Origin: Thermoproteota archaeon
Lineage (GTDB): Archaea; Thermoproteota; Korarchaeia; Korarchaeales; Korarchaeaceae
DNA: 6,443 nucleotides
Assembly (NCBI GenBank): GCA_011042755.1
Contig: DRBY01000137.1
Location: 1-6,443, forward strand
Reading direction: 5' to 3'
The translations under genes were made by a program, and so were the position numbers. The notes beneath the pieces were generated by a model, which saw only the letters and a list, made by a program, of their open reading frames with translations, did no database searches and had not been told where the DNA came from. How positions within the stretch are numbered: the stretch's first letter is position 1; every line of letters begins with the position of its first letter. Below, one piece after another: positions 5,704-6,443 of the stretch.

Positions 5704-5709
5704 GTGGAG
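5703..5709 (+). promoter_or_regulatory. SD of the phosphatase gene overlapping the GNAT stop
   Basis: GGTGGAG begins on the last base of the TAG stop (5701-5703) and lies four bases before the TTG at 5714. It fixes the phosphatase start and points to translational coupling with the GNAT gene. Confidence 0.7.
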
Positions 5710-5713
5710 CGAC

Positions 5714-6316
5714 TTGTGGGTTCAGTGGATCCTGCCTGAAGAGCTCGCCATATGCGGATTCCCTGTTAACAGGAAGGACATGAGGGACCTGAGGCTGCAC
5801 GGGGTCAGGGCCGTCGTCTCGCTGGCGACCGGGAGGGAGATCCTAGCCTACTGGGGGAACATCCTACTCTTCGCCAGGGCATACCTCGACAACGACATAT
5901 GGCCCTACTTCCTCCCCACCGATGTGAGGAAGGCGCCCAGCCCAGAGGAACTCATGAACGCGCTGCTCTGGGCGAGGAGAGTAGCCCTGATGGGCAGGCC
6001 CGTGGCGGCCCATTGCTTAGCCGGGAGAGGGAGGTCCGGGACGTTCGTCGCTGCCTACTTGGTGTTCTCCCGCGGAATGACCGCGAATGCCGCCATCGAG
6101 AGAGTTCGGAAGATGAGACCTGGGGCTATCGAGTCCTACGAGCAGGAGGAGGCTGTGAGAACCATCGAGGCGTTCGCCTTCGCCACGGCCATGGGAGACA
6201 TACCGCTGTCGGTCGCGCTGCACCCTCCGAGAGAACCTTCCACATTCAAGAAGCTGGCGAGGAGACTTAGAGCTAGCCTCCACCGAGCCTCCTCCAGAGT
6301 GCTGCAAAAGCGATGA
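5714..6316 (+). CDS. Cysteine-dependent protein tyrosine / dual-specificity phosphatase
   Basis: This 200-residue protein shows the PTP signature H100-C-L-A-G-R-G-R-S-G-T110: Cys101 is the nucleophile, Arg107 binds phosphate, and Ser108 takes the usual Ser/Thr place. The likely general acid is Asp70 in YFLPTD. The later segment MRPGAIESYEQEEAV (134-148) matches the region after the P-loop in Sulfolobus-type PTP, including a Gln (144) of the kind that positions water. The opening (residues 5-40, ILPEELAICGFPVNRKDMRD then HGVRAVVSL) also fits that compact family, whose members are about 160 residues. The additional 40 residues include a strongly basic tail (178-200, KKLARRLRASLHRASSRVLQKR) that could bind nucleic acid or membrane. 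The TTG start at 5714 is supported by SD GGTGGAG at 5703-5709, 10 bp after the GNAT stop. The 3' end overlaps the convergent right-edge gene by 44 bp. Targets are unknown. Confidence 0.9.
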   Translation: MWVQWILPEELAICGFPVNRKDMRDLRLHGVRAVVSLATGREILAYWGNILLFARAYLDNDIWPYFLPTDVRKAPSPEELMNALLWARRVALMGRPVAAHCLAGRGRSGTFVAAYLVFSRGMTANAAIERVRKMRPGAIESYEQEEAVRTIEAFAFATAMGDIPLSVALHPPREPSTFKKLARRLRASLHRASSRVLQKR

Positions 6317-6443
6317 GGGCCAAGGCGATTACCCCCAGGGGAACGGCGAGCGAAATGGATAGCGGGAGCAGGATGGCGAGAGCGAGCCCGATCAAGGCAC
6401 TCATCTTGAGCCTCTCGGTGGCGGGTCCAGAACAGCCAACGAC
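6273..6443 (-). CDS. C-terminal fragment of an unidentified membrane protein
   Basis: A minus-strand frame runs in from the right edge and ends at TAG 6273-6275, giving 56 residues. After VVGCSGPATERLK come two hydrophobic segments (about LIGLALAILLPLSISLAV and LGVIALALIAFAALW), which form either one hairpin or one long helix, then the short tail RRLGGG. It is too long and too uniformly hydrophobic to be chance. It could also start internally at ATG 6404, but the frame is open to the edge, so it is more likely the end of a longer protein. The last 44 bp lie antisense to the phosphatase 3' end, a tail-to-tail overlap. I cannot name the family: a membrane-bound enzyme or a transporter C-terminus are both possible. 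Confidence 0.55.
   Translation of the reverse strand, partial: VVGCSGPATERLKMSALIGLALAILLPLSISLAVPLGVIALALIAFAALWRRLGGG

Overview
The window looks like a piece of chromosome from a thermophilic archaeon, most likely of the TACK (crenarchaeal/korarchaeal) kind. The reasons are: heavy use of AGG/AGA for arginine; frequent GTG and TTG starts; AT-rich TATA-like boxes about 28-29 nt upstream of the start codons of first genes that lack a Shine-Dalgarno (leaderless style); good SD motifs in front of second genes in operons; and archaeal-type families (a DUF835-like RecA-fold protein, an Archaeoglobus AF1521-like macro domain, a COG3375-type GNAT protein and a Sulfolobus-type protein tyrosine phosphatase). 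The lineage is an inference. No rRNA, tRNA, CRISPR array, insertion sequence or integrase was seen.

Layout. The left edge (3-158, +) holds the last 51 codons of an unidentified gene. It converges on a minus-strand DUF835-like protein (168-899). A 169-nt spacer follows. Next is a minus-strand two-gene operon, 3026 down to 1069: an MFS-like multi-pass transporter, followed after 5 nt by a five-helix protein resembling the membrane part of mechanosensitive channels. The stop codon of the first gene lies inside the SD of the second. A 290-nt spacer with no convincing gene (3027-3318) precedes a minus-strand macro-domain protein (3319 to 3855 or 3897). That gene is divergent from a plus-strand CPBP-family intramembrane protease (3923-4711). 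The two appear to share one AT-rich promoter element at 3885-3894.

Further right, a plus-strand operon encodes a COG3375-like GNAT acetyltransferase (4795-5703) and a cysteine-dependent protein tyrosine/dual-specificity phosphatase (5714-6316), with the phosphatase SD overlapping the acetyltransferase stop. The GNAT leader carries a palindromic AT box and a small hairpin that would cover the SD. The right edge (6273-6443, -) is the hydrophobic C-terminus of another gene, overlapping the phosphatase 3' end tail to tail by 44 bp.

Working together. Three themes are visible: membrane transport or osmotic sensing (the MFS plus MscS-like pair), protein modification or its reversal (acetyltransferase plus phosphatase in one operon, with a macro-domain ADP-ribose protein nearby) and membrane proteolysis (CPBP). 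I see nothing that clearly amounts to a new multi-gene system. The most interesting points are the shared divergent promoter, the structured GNAT leader, the GNAT-phosphatase pairing, and the unexplained spacer at 3027-3318.
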